From positions 365,650,831 through 365,714,830 of the forward strand of contig CM041778.1 in assembly GCA_023374045.1 (NCBI GenBank): a DNA stretch of 64,000 nucleotides, written 5' to 3'. The notes under the pieces are model-generated. The model did no database searches. It was given only the letters and a program-made list of their open reading frames with translations, and was not told where the DNA came from. Each line of letters opens with the position of its first letter. Within the stretch, counting starts at the first letter, position 1. Origin of the DNA: Limonium bicolor. Lineage: Eukaryota > Streptophyta > Magnoliopsida > Caryophyllales > Plumbaginaceae. The translations under genes were made by a program, and so were the position numbers. Of the stretch, positions 1-10,199 are shown piece by piece.

Positions 1-1227
1 GTTTATTGATAACAAATTGGAATATATAGAAAGATCAACGACACTAAAAGTCGGGCGGGAGGAGAGAATTTTTGTCACCTCTTTTCTCTTAGTCATAGTC
101 CATAAGCTTTCTCCAGCAACCAAAATCTTTTTACATGTCACCTTTCTCCTTTGATTTCCCCGACCGAGATCCATCATCCTCATCGACACCGTGTTGCATG
201 TCGGCTTTGGGCTTAGGCTTTGTGTTCTAGCTCCTTTCGTTTCGAGATCCACCTCCATAGTGACACCGTGTTGAAAGCCCCAGAGCTTTTACATGTAGAT
301 TTTAATGAAGGTTGATGTTGTTGCACGGAAAGAGACGACAATCAATTTCCAAATTTGTGCTCCTACTCTTCATGCCCGAGATTTATTCTAATCAGAGACA
401 CTGATTTGAAGGATTTGAAATTGTTGCATGTCGGTTTTGGGCTTCCATATGGGCTTCCAAATCCGTCCTCCAGCTTTTCCCGTCCGAGTTCTTTCCTTCA
501 CAGCGACACCGAGTTTGAGCTTTTGGCACTTTTGCATGCCGATCTTGTCTTATGTTCTTATGTTGTTCTCGATTCTAGAAATAAATATAGGAATGTAGTT
601 CTCGGATCTAGCAATAGATTTAGGATTGTTGTTTCCGAATCAAGCAATAGATCTATGAATGTTGTTTGTGGATCTAGCAATAGATCTAGAAATATTGTGG
701 GTTTATGCTATACTTTATCTTGGGTCGTCTTCTCTAGTCTGTTTAAACTACATCGTTAGAATTAGAATTTGTTCAGACAACTTGTACCGTGACTATGTTT
801 TGGCTACTTTAGGCTCATCGTTGTACCTTCCGTTTTAATAATAGAAAATAGGTTAATCTTTTCTAAAAAAGAACAACATTGTATCAATCAAAATTTTCAT
901 AAAAACAATGCAATATAAGATCATGGTTGTTTAAAAAAAAGACATTCTACATAAAAACAAAGTGATAGCTTACATAAGACAAGAGACCCCAAACTTTTAT
1001 CTCCTTTTGAGCTCACAATAAATAAAGAAATGTAATGAAAATAATTTGGCATCAAAATAGGGTCGTATCCTAATATATGAACCGATATCCAACAACCAAG
1101 AGAATTATTGTCTTAATAATGTCATACCAAACCTCCATGGAAAATGAACTAAGAAAAAGAGAGTGCATCCAAAATAACAATTGGGTACGAAAGCCGCAAC
1201 CTAAAACTTCATTAATTGTAACCCCCC

Positions 1228-1258
<31 letters not shown>

Positions 1259-2271
1259 AAGAAAAAAAAAAAAAAAGAAAAGAGATAGATAAACTACATA
1301 CATAGGAGACAAAACCAATACATAGCAAACTAAAAACCAAATGAAAGGAGAAAAAGATGAATAAAGCTCAACCATATCTGCCAACTGACTGATAAAAAAA
1401 ATTGCCAGAAAGAAAAGCTCAAAACTATTAGCATAATTTGAGGAAGAAAGTGATCGAGAGACTTCACTTCTCAATCCATTGAGCGACAAAACTACAACCA
1501 AGCACAATAAAATTTTACAAAAACAACCTTATCTTAAGAAAGATGAGGGAGAGTTTGACCGTCTCTTCTTGAAAAAAAAGGAGAAGATTATTTTAACAAT
1601 ATGCTTAGTGTAGTTGGTAAAGTTTGGAATATCCTAACATCACTTTCAATCTTTCATATCTAATTAAAAATGTATAAATCATGTAATGATCTCTCCTGAT
1701 AATTAAGCTAATCATTAGAATTGACATTTAATCTACCATTTGAGATAATGTATAAATAAGATTGAAACCTCACTAGTTCATCAATCAAGATAGGGATTAC
1801 TGCCACACGTCATTAGTAGTTGGCGTGGTGGAGAATATCTATCGGGGAACTGGAAAGCTGGACCCAGGGAAGATAGATGCGCTTTAGCTTGTGCTATGGT
1901 TTATAAATAAGTAAATAACTACTTTATGATGGCAGAGAGTTTGGTATCGGTTATATTTTAATGTCTACATCCGTCATCTGGGTGGTGTATAATTTCACGA
2001 CTTCCATATGGACGTTTCTTTAGCTTGACAGCAGCACCCTTTCGTGAGTTGTAGTGACGGCTGTGTTCTTCTAACTATACACTTCCATTAAGACCAGCTT
2101 GCGGTGCACTCTAACGATAGCTGTAGTGCGGGGACACATGCATTTAGCTATGCTCATTTTCCAAAGAATGATATGGAACTGGATGATGTGGAGGATATAT
2201 CCCTTATGTTGTTTATCAAATCTGCAAACTTGCTCGAGGCCAGATATTAGCTTCTTAATTTACGTGTCATG
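1..2271. other. Intergenic DNA without a recognisable gene
   Basis: No protein family, RNA gene or complete transposon is recognisable here. An open frame at 355-759 (+) owes its length to a short degenerate repeat (variants of gatctagcaatagat, 580-700) and does not resemble a known protein. Phrases around gcatgtcggctttgggctt recur at 190-220 and 425-455. The rest is AT-rich, unassigned sequence, possibly old transposon debris. Confidence 0.5.
1222..1276. repeat. Homopolymer C tract followed by A-rich tract
   Basis: A run of 27 C is followed directly by a run of 12 A and then interrupted A runs. Open frames crossing it on either strand encode poly-proline/lysine or poly-glycine/phenylalanine and are artefacts of the tract. 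Confidence 0.9.
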
Positions 2272-2895
2272 TTTTTTTTTTTTGATAATTTTTGGCTTAA
2301 AGTCTCTTTATTAACAATACTTTCCTGGTAGATCAGGTGGATGGGTGTGGGATGAGTCTCATTAAAACCCCCTTACAAAACCCAATTGGAAAAAATCCTA
2401 AGGAGGAAAAAGAGTACCCCGATCAGATACAACCCTATAAACTTACTACCAATTTATTACATAGTCGACAATCAGTAGCTTGCTAGTAACATGCTATTAC
2501 TAACCCTAACATCCCTCTTACACCCTTCATCCACAATACTACTACAAATAATCTTTCAATGAAGGCTCTCCTATGAAAGTTCCATAGGGGAGAGGAAACT
2601 CCTTTCACCACATCTTTGTCCACCTCCAAACTCCAAGTTTTGTTTGCAATACAATGCATGGAATATTGAGTACTTCACTTCGGAAAACCACATCATTTCG
2701 ATGCATCAATATATAATATATGCCATAGCATAAGGTAGAGCGCCACACTTTCTTACCTTTCATATGTAAAGAGACAGCGAACCAATCCATGTAGATCCCG
2801 ACTATCGTAGTCCTAAACGAGAAAGACATATTCCACCACCTTAAAATATCCTCCCAAAACACCCCCACATTCGGACAGAGAAATAACACGAGTCA
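2272..2895 (-). mobile_element. LINE (non-LTR retrotransposon) 3' fragment
   Basis: A T run at 2272-2283 is the poly(A) tail of an element read on the minus strand. It is preceded (minus sense) by a short 3' UTR with a phrase like ggttttaatgag that recurs at the 3' end of the LINE at 50520-50907. Upstream lies the end of an ORF2-like frame (2605-2895). The element is cut at 2895, exactly where an LTR-like terminus starts, so its 5' part is missing from this side. The rest of this LINE was not found elsewhere in the window. Confidence 0.75.
2605..2895 (-). pseudogene. LINE ORF2 C-terminus (RT zinc-binding-like region)
   Basis: About 95 residues remain. The frame opens in a stretch like LFLCPNVGVFWEDILRWW, matching the 'HLFFxCxxxxxxW..ILxWW' signature of the plant zf-RVT domain that follows reverse transcriptase in LINE ORF2. 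It continues into the tryptophan-rich block that normally reads 'W..WxIWxxRNxxxF'. The natural stop is near 2605. The reverse transcriptase and endonuclease domains are absent because the sequence is interrupted at 2895 by the LTR terminus. The family assignment rests on spacing of aromatic and cysteine residues and is inference from memory of the family. Confidence 0.7.
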
Positions 2896-3120
2896 TGTTG
2901 GGAAGTGAAATTGTAAATATCCCTAAGTTCCCAAACAATCTTCTCGAGTAATTCACTAGTCGAAATCCTAATCTATCATCAAGCTCTTCGGGTTCTATCG
3001 AGTTACCTTGTTACCGAGTAAGGGGAGCACAAGAGAGAGAGAGAAAGAGATTCGCAATAACAATGCAACAATGGAAATTCTCAAGCATAGATCGCGTGCC
3101 TTTCATTAGGGGGTGAACCC

Positions 3121-3130
3121 CTATTTATAG
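3121..3130 (-). promoter_or_regulatory. TATA box of the LTR-like region
   Basis: On the minus strand this reads CTATAAATAG, followed about 30-60 bases later by a CTCT-rich leader. It is a good match to plant retrotransposon LTR promoters. Confidence 0.55.
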
Positions 3131-3272
3131 TGTTTCCCACAGGCTTTCTTGGCCTATCACATTGTGCCATCCTGGCACATAAATATCTTGATAGACCTAC
3201 AAAATATCTCATAAGTATCTTATCCTAATTTCCCTATCGTCGGCCGCTACTTATACTCGTCCTATCTTCCTA

Positions 3273-3533
3273 TCGACCGGTCACAGGCGACCGGTCGTTA
3301 CTCGTGCTACATATGGCGTATTTGGTGACCGGTCGTTTCTTACGCTGTGTCTCAGTTCCTTGACGACCGGTCGTGGATGACCGGTCGCAGCGATGGTTTT
3401 GGCGACCGGTCACAGATGACCGATTGCTTTCTACGTTACGCTCTAAGATTTCTAGCGACCGGTCGAGAACGATCGGGCGCCGCTTTCGATCCGGCTGGGG
3501 TCTCCTGGGCCTAGTTAGGGACGCCCGGTCGCA
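3273..3533. repeat. Array of GACCGGTCG palindromes (left copy)
   Basis: About ten perfect or near-perfect copies of the palindrome CGACCGGTCG occur in 260 bp. Several are paired about 14 bp apart (for example 3273/3287 and 3363/3377). A diverged second cluster flanks the other side of the antisense gene at 7762-8020. The array lies upstream of the TATA box at 3121 in the sense of the minus-strand element. Confidence 0.85.
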
Positions 3534-3640
3534 GCCTTGGCTTTTCTTTTCCTTTTACCTCGCTGGGTCATTGGCCTTTTTCGGGGCTCCTGGACGTGTT
3601 TTCCCCTCTTCATCAGTCCCACAAGTTCTACTTTTGGCAT

Positions 3641-4154
3641 TTTGAACGAAGAAAGTAGAACTTTGATCCTGGCTCTTCCGGTCTGTCTTTGGGGATGAAA
3701 AAATTTTGTCATTGCGTCAGGCCTTGTCCTCTTGTTGCTTCCCATCTCCCAGTCCCACAAGTTCCGCCTTTTGCTTCAGAAGAGAAAGGGGGAACTTCTT
3801 GCGGCCCGCGCGTTGCGGGCGCCGCGTTTGTGCCGCACTCGCGCCTGCGCCTGTACCGGGGTAACCGTTGCGAAATTTTTATCGTCTCACGCACGCCAGC
3901 CGTCGCTGCAAAATACGCAGAGTCTCTGCACTTTTCCTGCAAAAAGCACTTTTTTGTTTGTTTTTATATTTTAAATATTTCCGAAATTATTTTACCGCTT
4001 TTAAAAGGTTTTGGGAGGGCAACGCTTTCTCTTTCCTCCAATTTTTGCGCTTCACAGGTTTTCGTGCTTTCTCTTACGCTTTGTATTTCCGCATTCTCTC
4101 TCTTCGCTCTGCTTCGTCTTCCCGATTACCTCGTCCCGTACTTTCCCTGCTCCA
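3641..4154. other. GC-rich upstream region of the antisense gene
   Basis: This stretch lies between the palindrome array and the ATG at 4155. It contains two related phrases around tcccacaagttc (3617 and 3751) and a GC-rich block at 3795-3890. It presumably holds the promoter and 5' UTR of the plus-strand gene, with a pyrimidine-rich stretch just before the ATG. No clear TATA box was assigned. Confidence 0.35.
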
Positions 4155-7100
4155 ATGGCGTCTTCCAGCTCTAAATCGTCTCGCACTTCTGCTTTAAACG
4201 CCATCGTGGGTTCCAAATCGGGGGGGGGGGGGGAATTCCGCCCATCCTTCTTGAAGCCTAAGTCTGCCTATCCAAGAATCGGGGCCGTTACCTAGCATTT
4301 GGATGTTAAAGCTCTCGATTCTCTTCTTGCGAAGGTGGAGGTTCCCATTGGGACTCAGATTTTCCTTCCTTCTGACGATTCGCATCCCCTCGACGATTTT
4401 GGTCGCGGCTACGTCGTGTATTCCGATTTCTTCCTGCGTGGAATGATGGTTCCTCCCCACCCGTTCGTAATGGGGTTTCTGATTCGCCGCTGCTGCACGC
4501 TTGCCCAGCTTCACCCGAAGGCTATATGTCAACTCCATGCCTATGTTGCCCTCTGCGCCGAGGAGGGGGTGCGCTTTCTGCTACAGAGTTTGTCCAGTTC
4601 TTCACCAGCAGGGTCGATTCTGGCAACTTGACCATATCCGGCCGGTCTGGGTATTCGCTCTTTGAGTACAAGAAGCTAGCTCAGCGCTGGAATGCGCGGT
4701 GGTTCGTCATCGTCCCGCCTCCCGGGCGGTACCTTGGGGTTGCCTACTGTCCTTCGATTATCAAGGGCTCCCTACACTGCCCCACGTCATCCAAATCGGA
4801 GCTCCCCATGTCCCGGGTTCTGAAGGCGGTGAGCGATTGTCATCCAAGCGTGGAGGACTTTTTCACCAGCGTGTGTCTGGCCTCGCTTGCGCACTCTGAG
4901 GGTAAGATCTTTCACCCCCCCTCCCCCCTTTACTTTTTTTTTTGCTTTTGTTTTGCCTCGGCTCCTTGTTACTCGTGCTTCCCTTCTTGTCGCAGATTTT
5001 CCTCAACTTGGGGCAAAGGTGGGTCCCTTCCATAGTTGGCAACTGGTGTCCTTCAAGACGGGGGAAGGGAAGGTGGACTACTATGCCACCCTGGACGCTG
5101 TGGAGAAGACAGCTCTTCGCGAAGAAGAGGCTGTTGTTTCTGGTCGAAAGAGGTCTGGGGAAGAAGCTGAACACCCAGCAAAGAAATAGAGACCAGCGAG
5201 GGTTAGAGAAGAGGGGTCTCCTAGGACACCGGAGACCCGGTCACCTGACACTGCTAATCAACCAGGTACTTGGTACACTAGTCCAGGTTCCAGCTGTCGG
5301 GTTTTTCTCCCTCTTACGCCTGGGTCAGATCTCAATCTTAGTCCATGGGACGAGAGAGAGTGTGCATGTGCGGTCTTGTCCTTCGTGTTTTATCTGTTCT
5401 GGCTTTTGTTGCTTTGCTTCTTCTTCACCCTGGTTGTTATTTCCTGCTGATGTCTGGTTTTGCTTTTGAGGTTATCCACTTTTGTGTGTGTTTTTCTGCT
5501 TTGCAGTTCCCGAGGCCGAGAATGCCGGGGCCGAGGAGAGAGCAGGACAACCCGGCGCGAGCGTGGCGCCTGGTCAACCATCCTTTACTCAGCATCGCCA
5601 GAAGACCCTTGCCTCGAAGAGTAGGGTGAAGCATATGGCTAAAAAGACGAAGGCCTCCGACATAGTGCACCTCGATGGGTCGGGCGCCACAGATACCGCT
5701 CCACAACAGGACCTTTTGGAGGAGATTGTCCCTTCTGGGCCCGGGGCTTCATTACCTGGGGAAAGCGGCTGCGAGCGGGCGTCACGCCGGGCGCAGCTGA
5801 GGGGGTGCCCGCAGACCCGGAGCTTCGCTCAAAGGCGAAGGAGGATACCGATACCGCCACGTCGTCCTCACCTCCTCCGCCCGCCAGTGATTCTTTCTGT
5901 GGGCCGTCTGAAAAGGATGGATGGTTCTACCACCGTGGCCGGCCTCTTCCTTTATTGCCCGTGACGGAGTCGTCTTCCTACTTCGAGCTGTGGAAGGAGG
6001 CAATTCGCCGGTCTGACTCTCCTGACGGTCTCTTCGCCCCTATGAAGACCGTGACCGCGGCGAAGGAGAGGTTAAGGATTGGGGAGGGTGGAGCGGACGC
6101 CATCATGCGCCACTCTTTCCCTCTAGACGACTCGCTCAACCTTATGTGGCAGGGGATCTACCGGGTGAGTGGTTCGTCTTAATGCTGGTGTTGCGTGCTT
6201 CTCTTAATTTTCTTATGTTCATCGTTTTACTTTGTATAGACGGTGGCTTTTGCTCAAAGTGTGGACGTGCACACACGGGCTCTCCGTTCGAAGCTTCGCC
6301 TTGAGGAGTGTCGGGCCCGCAACGCTCAAGAGGAGTTGAGGATAGAGTGGTCTTCCAATAGCATCTTCGTTGACACCGTTCAAGAGGAGATCTCCAGGCG
6401 GGTGCACGAGCAGACCGCGACTATGAAGAAGGAGTTGGGCGATGCTTGCCGGGCGTGCACCAGGCAGAGTGACGAGTACGAGGAGTAGTTGAAGAGGCTG
6501 CGTGAGGAAAACTTCTCCCTTAAGAGTCAGATCCGGCCGCTGGAGACGGAAGTTGCGTCTCTAAAAAAGGTACGAAGTGAGTTTGCTGACGCCCGGCTGC
6601 ATACCTTTTCTGACTTGGAGTCCTTGGTGGGGCAGGCCCGAGCTTCGTATGATCAAGAGGTCGAGAGCTTCGTGCCGAGAAGGCCATTTAGCGCAGGAGA
6701 AACGCTGCTTGCTGAGGATAGGGCTAAGCTTGCACAAGAGCTTCGTTCTGCCTCTGAGGCGAATGCTCTTCTAAAAAAGGAGCTGTCGTCCTCCGAGGCG
6801 AGAACGGCGGAGGTGGCCCGGCAGGGCGAGGTCCTGGTCTCCGAAAAGGGGAGGCTGTCTGCCGAGCTCCACAAGCTGTCTGGTGAGCTTGCGGCCTCCA
6901 CGGAGCAACGGCTCTCCTCCGAAGAGAAAATAAGAATGCTGGAGGAGGAGTTGGCTAAGCTGCGGCTAGAAAACTTCGAGCTAGCCACAAGAGGTGATTT
7001 TTTACTTTCCCAATCATTCATTGTTGCTTTTCTCGCCCTTTTTTGATAAAAGTTTTTTCTTCTCTCCCTCTCTTTACTTAGGCTCGAGGCCTGGGAATCC

Positions 7101-7632
7101 CGTGGAGGGGCTGGAGAAATTAAACCTGCGGATCGACGACCTCGAAGAAGAGTTGATTGCCGCGAATGCTAACCGTGATCGGTACCGGGCTTACGCTCAG
7201 ACTCTGGAGCAACAGGTAACCGGTCTCGAGGCTTATTTTCCGAAGGTGCGGGAGGACCTGCAGCAGCAGAGCACAAAGCTTGCCCACCTGAAGGAATCCT
7301 TCACCTCTTAATGCGGGAGGATGGTTAAATCGTGCCGCCAAATTGTCTCGAGGTTTTTTACGGGCAAGGGCGAGGTCATGGACGACGGCCTTTACCGGGA
7401 GTTGTCTTTTAAGGAGGTTGCACAAAAGACTTCCTTTCACGAGGTGCTTGAGAGGTTCGGGCGTCTTCCTGGGGAGACGTGCCTTGTTCCTGGCCAAGCG
7501 AATTTTCTTCCTCCCGGGAGCACGACGCATCAGGGTGGTGTAGGTCTCCGGTCCTTTGCCGGGAGGTCTGGGTCTTCGGAGAGTGTACAAGGGGCCGCTG
7601 CCTTGAATCTCGACACTGTAAAGGAGACTTAG
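4155..7632 (+). pseudogene. Antisense gypsy-associated gene, Transposase_28 ('putative gypsy type transposon') family with long coiled coil
   Basis: The gene lies antisense to the gag-pol of the surrounding minus-strand gypsy element, between integrase and the 3' LTR. Exon 1 starts at ATG 4155. It carries the conserved block typical of PF04195, with motifs like VPIGTQIFLP, FLRGMMVPPHPFVMGFL and LCAEEG, then a stretch rich in W and aromatic residues (about 4630-4740). Intron borders can be read: donor 4902/acceptor 4995, acceptor 5506, donor near 6166/acceptor 6240, donor near 6994/acceptor 7080. The last two exons encode a long heptad-rich, Glu/Lys/Leu/Arg-rich coiled coil. In-frame stops at 4294, 5187, 6486 and 7309 and frameshifts near 4570 (G5 where the frame needs G6) and 5790 break the gene. 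Its function in Tat elements is unknown; an antisense extra gene is a known feature of some Tat lineages such as Grande. Confidence 0.75.
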
Positions 7633-8213
7633 ATAGGCTAGAGAAAACTTAGATTAGTTTTAGCTTTCTTTCCTCTTTTTTGTTTTGATGTGTATGCGCT
7701 TTTAACAGTTAATGGAATTATTTGTCAGTTGCTTTTCTAATTAGTGCTATTTTTATTTCGTGATCGGTCGTTCTCTGTGACCGGTCATTTCTGTTTTGCG
7801 CGTGCTACCGATTACACTTTCTAGTCGGTTGTCTTTATTTTACGTACAAAACCGGACGCACTCAACGATCGGTCGTTCCGCTTTTATCTTAAGGATGCGA
7901 CTTGGTCGTTCTCTACTACTGGTCATTCCTGCTCTCGCCCGGTTGCGATCAGTGACCGGGCGCTTCTGTTTGTCTTTTCCCTATCCGTGCTTTTGATAGC
8001 CAAGCGATGGTACTCACGGTCGTTCCCCCTTTCTTTTCTTTTTCTCGTGAGAGGGAGAAAGAGTTTCGAGGGGGATCCGACCAGGGTACGGTGTGGCGTC
8101 CCGCACCTAATGATTCACCCATTACAGGCGACCAGAGCTCCCGGGGTTTTCGGAGATGGGTTTTCCGTTTTTGTTCTCGTTTGAGTGCGATGACTCATGA
8201 CAAGATTTTCAAG
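7633..8213. other. Spacer between antisense gene and integrase, with diverged GACCGGTCG cluster
   Basis: This holds the 3' region of the antisense gene and a second, more diverged cluster of the palindrome seen at 3273-3533 (gatcggtcg, gaccggtca, gaccgggcg; 7762-8020). Short open frames here have no recognisable product. Confidence 0.6.
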
Positions 8214-8389
8214 GCATTGCATCCTGTAGGACATGGCCCGGGTGTTTCTTTTTCAGGGCATTGCATCCTGTAGGGCATGGCCAGGGTGTTTCTTTTTCAG
8301 GGCATTACATCCTGCAGGGCATGGCCCGGGTGTTTCTTTTTCAGGGCATTACATCCTGTAGGGCATGGCCCGAGTGTTTCTTTTGACGC
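8214..8389. repeat. 44-bp tandem repeat, four copies
   Basis: Units start at 8214, 8258, 8302 and 8346. Each reads like gcattgcatcctgtagggca followed by tggcccgggtgtttc. They differ by only a few bases and the last is truncated. The array lies just downstream (minus sense) of the integrase stop codon, where Tat elements commonly carry tandem repeats between pol and the antisense gene. Confidence 0.9.
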
Positions 8390-8447
8390 GCAGATCTTTC
8401 CAAAAATAATCTCCTTTATTGATGTTGTCAAAGTATTACATCGATTT

Positions 8448-9593
8448 TCATACATAAAATTTCTTGAGGCATTCTGCGTGCCAGGAATGGGCCAATTCGT
8501 ATCCCTCGACATTCTTTAGGTGATATGAAGCTCGTCCAACCTTTTGATGGATAATGTAAGGACCTTCCCACTGGAGGTCGAGTTTTTTGGGCTGTTTAAT
8601 TTCCCTTAGAACCAGCTCGCCAGGAACAAAGCTTCGTTCCCTGACCTTGCGGTTGAAGTACTTCTCTACCTTCCTTTTGCCTTTCACCATCCGGGTGGCC
8701 GCAACCGCTCTTTTTTCTTCGAGCAGGTCTAGGCAGTCTTTTATCCCTTCATTGTTGAGCTGCTCGTCATAGGATTCCCAGCGGACTGACGGGATCATGA
8801 TTTCAGCCGGGACGACTGCCTCTAGGCCATAAGTTAATCTGAAGGGTGTTTCTCCGGTTGGTCCTTTTTCCGTCGTTCGATAGGACCATAGGATTTGGTG
8901 TAGTAGTTCGGCCCAACTTCCTTTTTTGCCTCCTAACTTTCTTTTCAGAGCTTTTATGATCTGCCCGTTTGCGTTCTTGACCTGCCCGTTGGCCTGGGGG
9001 TGTGCTACCGACGCGAACCTTACCTCTATCTTCCACTGCCCGCAAAACTCCCGGAAACTATCGCAATTGAACTGTGTCCCATTGTCAGTTATTATGGTCC
9101 TTGGCAATCCGAATCTACACACAATATGTTTCCATACGAACTCTTGCGACCTCTTGGCTGTGATGGACACGGTAGGCATTGCCTCAACCCATTTCGTGAA
9201 GTAGTTGATGGCTACGTATACGAACTTGAACCTCCCGGGAGATGCTTCTGGGAAGGGACCAATGATATCCAGCACCCACGTTGCAAACGGTACCGGGGAT
9301 AGTATGGCTTTTTGCACGGCCGGGGGGTTATGCATCCTGCTGCCGTGCTCCTGGCATCTGGCGCATCTCCGAATGTACTCCTTGCAGTGGTCTTGCATTC
9401 TTGGCCAGTAGTAACCGAGCCTTATGATTTTGTGGGTCGTGGCTCTTTCCCCTTGGTGGTTTCCGCAGACTCCTTCGTGTACTTCCTTTATAAGCTCACT
9501 TGCTTCCTCGTTCGTGACGCATCTGAGGGCGGGCCTTGCGAACGATCTTTTGTAGAGGCGTCCCTCCTCGAAGAAGAATGATGCCGCTCATCG
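8448..9593 (-). pseudogene. Ty3/gypsy (Tat lineage) integrase, C-terminal part of pol
   Basis: The integrase inserts reverse-transcribed element DNA into the chromosome. On the minus strand from 9593 the H2C2 zinc-binding N-terminus is visible (HEGVCGNHQG ... CARCQEH). The catalytic core follows: D in WVLDIIGPFP, D in ITDNGTQF about 60 residues later, then E after AHPQANGQVKNANGQI, although the typical 'QAEVTNR' is altered to 'QVKNANG'. The frame closes with HSWHAECLKKFYV and a stop at 8448. A 317-codon stretch (8448-9398) is open without interruption. The CACTA element at 9594 separates this domain from the rest of pol at 37476; the frame is continuous across the duplicated tcg except for a TGA immediately next to it, probably a C-to-T change of an Arg codon. 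Confidence 0.88.
9591..9593. repeat. Target-site duplication of the CACTA element, left copy (tcg)
   Basis: The 3-bp tcg abuts CACTA and is repeated at 37473-37475 after TAGTG. Three bp is the normal duplication length for CACTA elements. Confidence 0.9.
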
Positions 9594-9604
9594 CACTAGT
9601 AGAA

Positions 9605-9892
9605 AAAAGGCCTATTTCTGCGGTTCTAAAGGGCCTATTTCGGCGGTTGTAAACCGCCGAAATGAGCACCGCCGAAATAGGTGGGCGCCAAAATCAAATT
9701 CCGGCACATCTATCTCGGCGGTTCTTATCTCACAACCGCCAAGATAGACTCATGGTCAATCTCAGCATCGGTCAATTCCAGAAGGCACCATGAGTCTATC
9801 TCAGCGGTTGTTAGCTAAGAACCGCCGAGATAGGCCTATTTTTGTATCTATTTCGGCGGTTCTAAGCTAAGAACCGCCGGAATAGCCCCCCC
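9605..9892. repeat. CACTA subterminal repeats, left (3') end
   Basis: Many copies of CCTATTTCGGCGGTT or its inverse AACCGCCGAAATAGG occur, some arranged as hairpins with short loops. In En/Spm such subterminal motifs are the binding sites of the element's own TNPA protein; that role is inferred here. Confidence 0.88.
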
Positions 9893-10199
9893 TTTTTTTG
9901 TTTTTTTTCCATCCCAGCATATATATATTCACCGCATTTGGTTCAATAAGGCCTGTAATAAAGCTTCATCCACACCGGGAGCTCCAGCACACATTTAAAA
10001 AGTTATAAAAGCTCCCAATTAATATCAACGACGCGCCACAATTTGAGAGTTAACAAAACCTATGCAATTACACTTAATTACACACTTTCATTACAAATAA
10101 AAAACCACATTACAATTCAAATCTACCATTAGACCATCCACAAGTGTACAGAGTTACAATTACATACTCGAAAAAGTTCATAAAACATCTTCATGATCA
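9893..10199. other. CACTA 3' non-coding region
   Basis: AT-rich sequence between the subterminal repeats and the stop codon of the second gene at 10200. No further motif was recognised. Confidence 0.5.

Larger units (their letters stand above)
2896..3640 (-). mobile_element. LTR-like terminal region, probably the 3' LTR of the Tat element (right border unresolved)
   Basis: It begins TGTTGGGAAG exactly at the point where the LINE frame is broken; the adjacent agtca (2891-2895) would be one copy of a 5-bp target duplication. Read on the minus strand it has a TATA box (3121-3130), a pyrimidine-rich CTCT leader and the terminus CCCAACA, the usual order of R-U5 sequence. An array of GACCGGTCG palindromes lies upstream of the TATA box. 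I could not find the polypurine tract that would fix the other border, nor a matching LTR on the right side of the gypsy coding region. The border near 3640 is an estimate; it may reach about 4100. Confidence 0.5.

Noticed and set aside
1070..1507. Open frames on both strands over 1070-1507
   Set aside because: They exist only because they cross the C and A homopolymers; the residues are poly-Gly/Phe or poly-Pro/Lys with no family resemblance.
4155..7632. Host gene encoding a coiled-coil protein
   Set aside because: The N-terminal block belongs to the gypsy-associated Transposase_28 family and the gene lies between integrase and LTR of a gypsy element.
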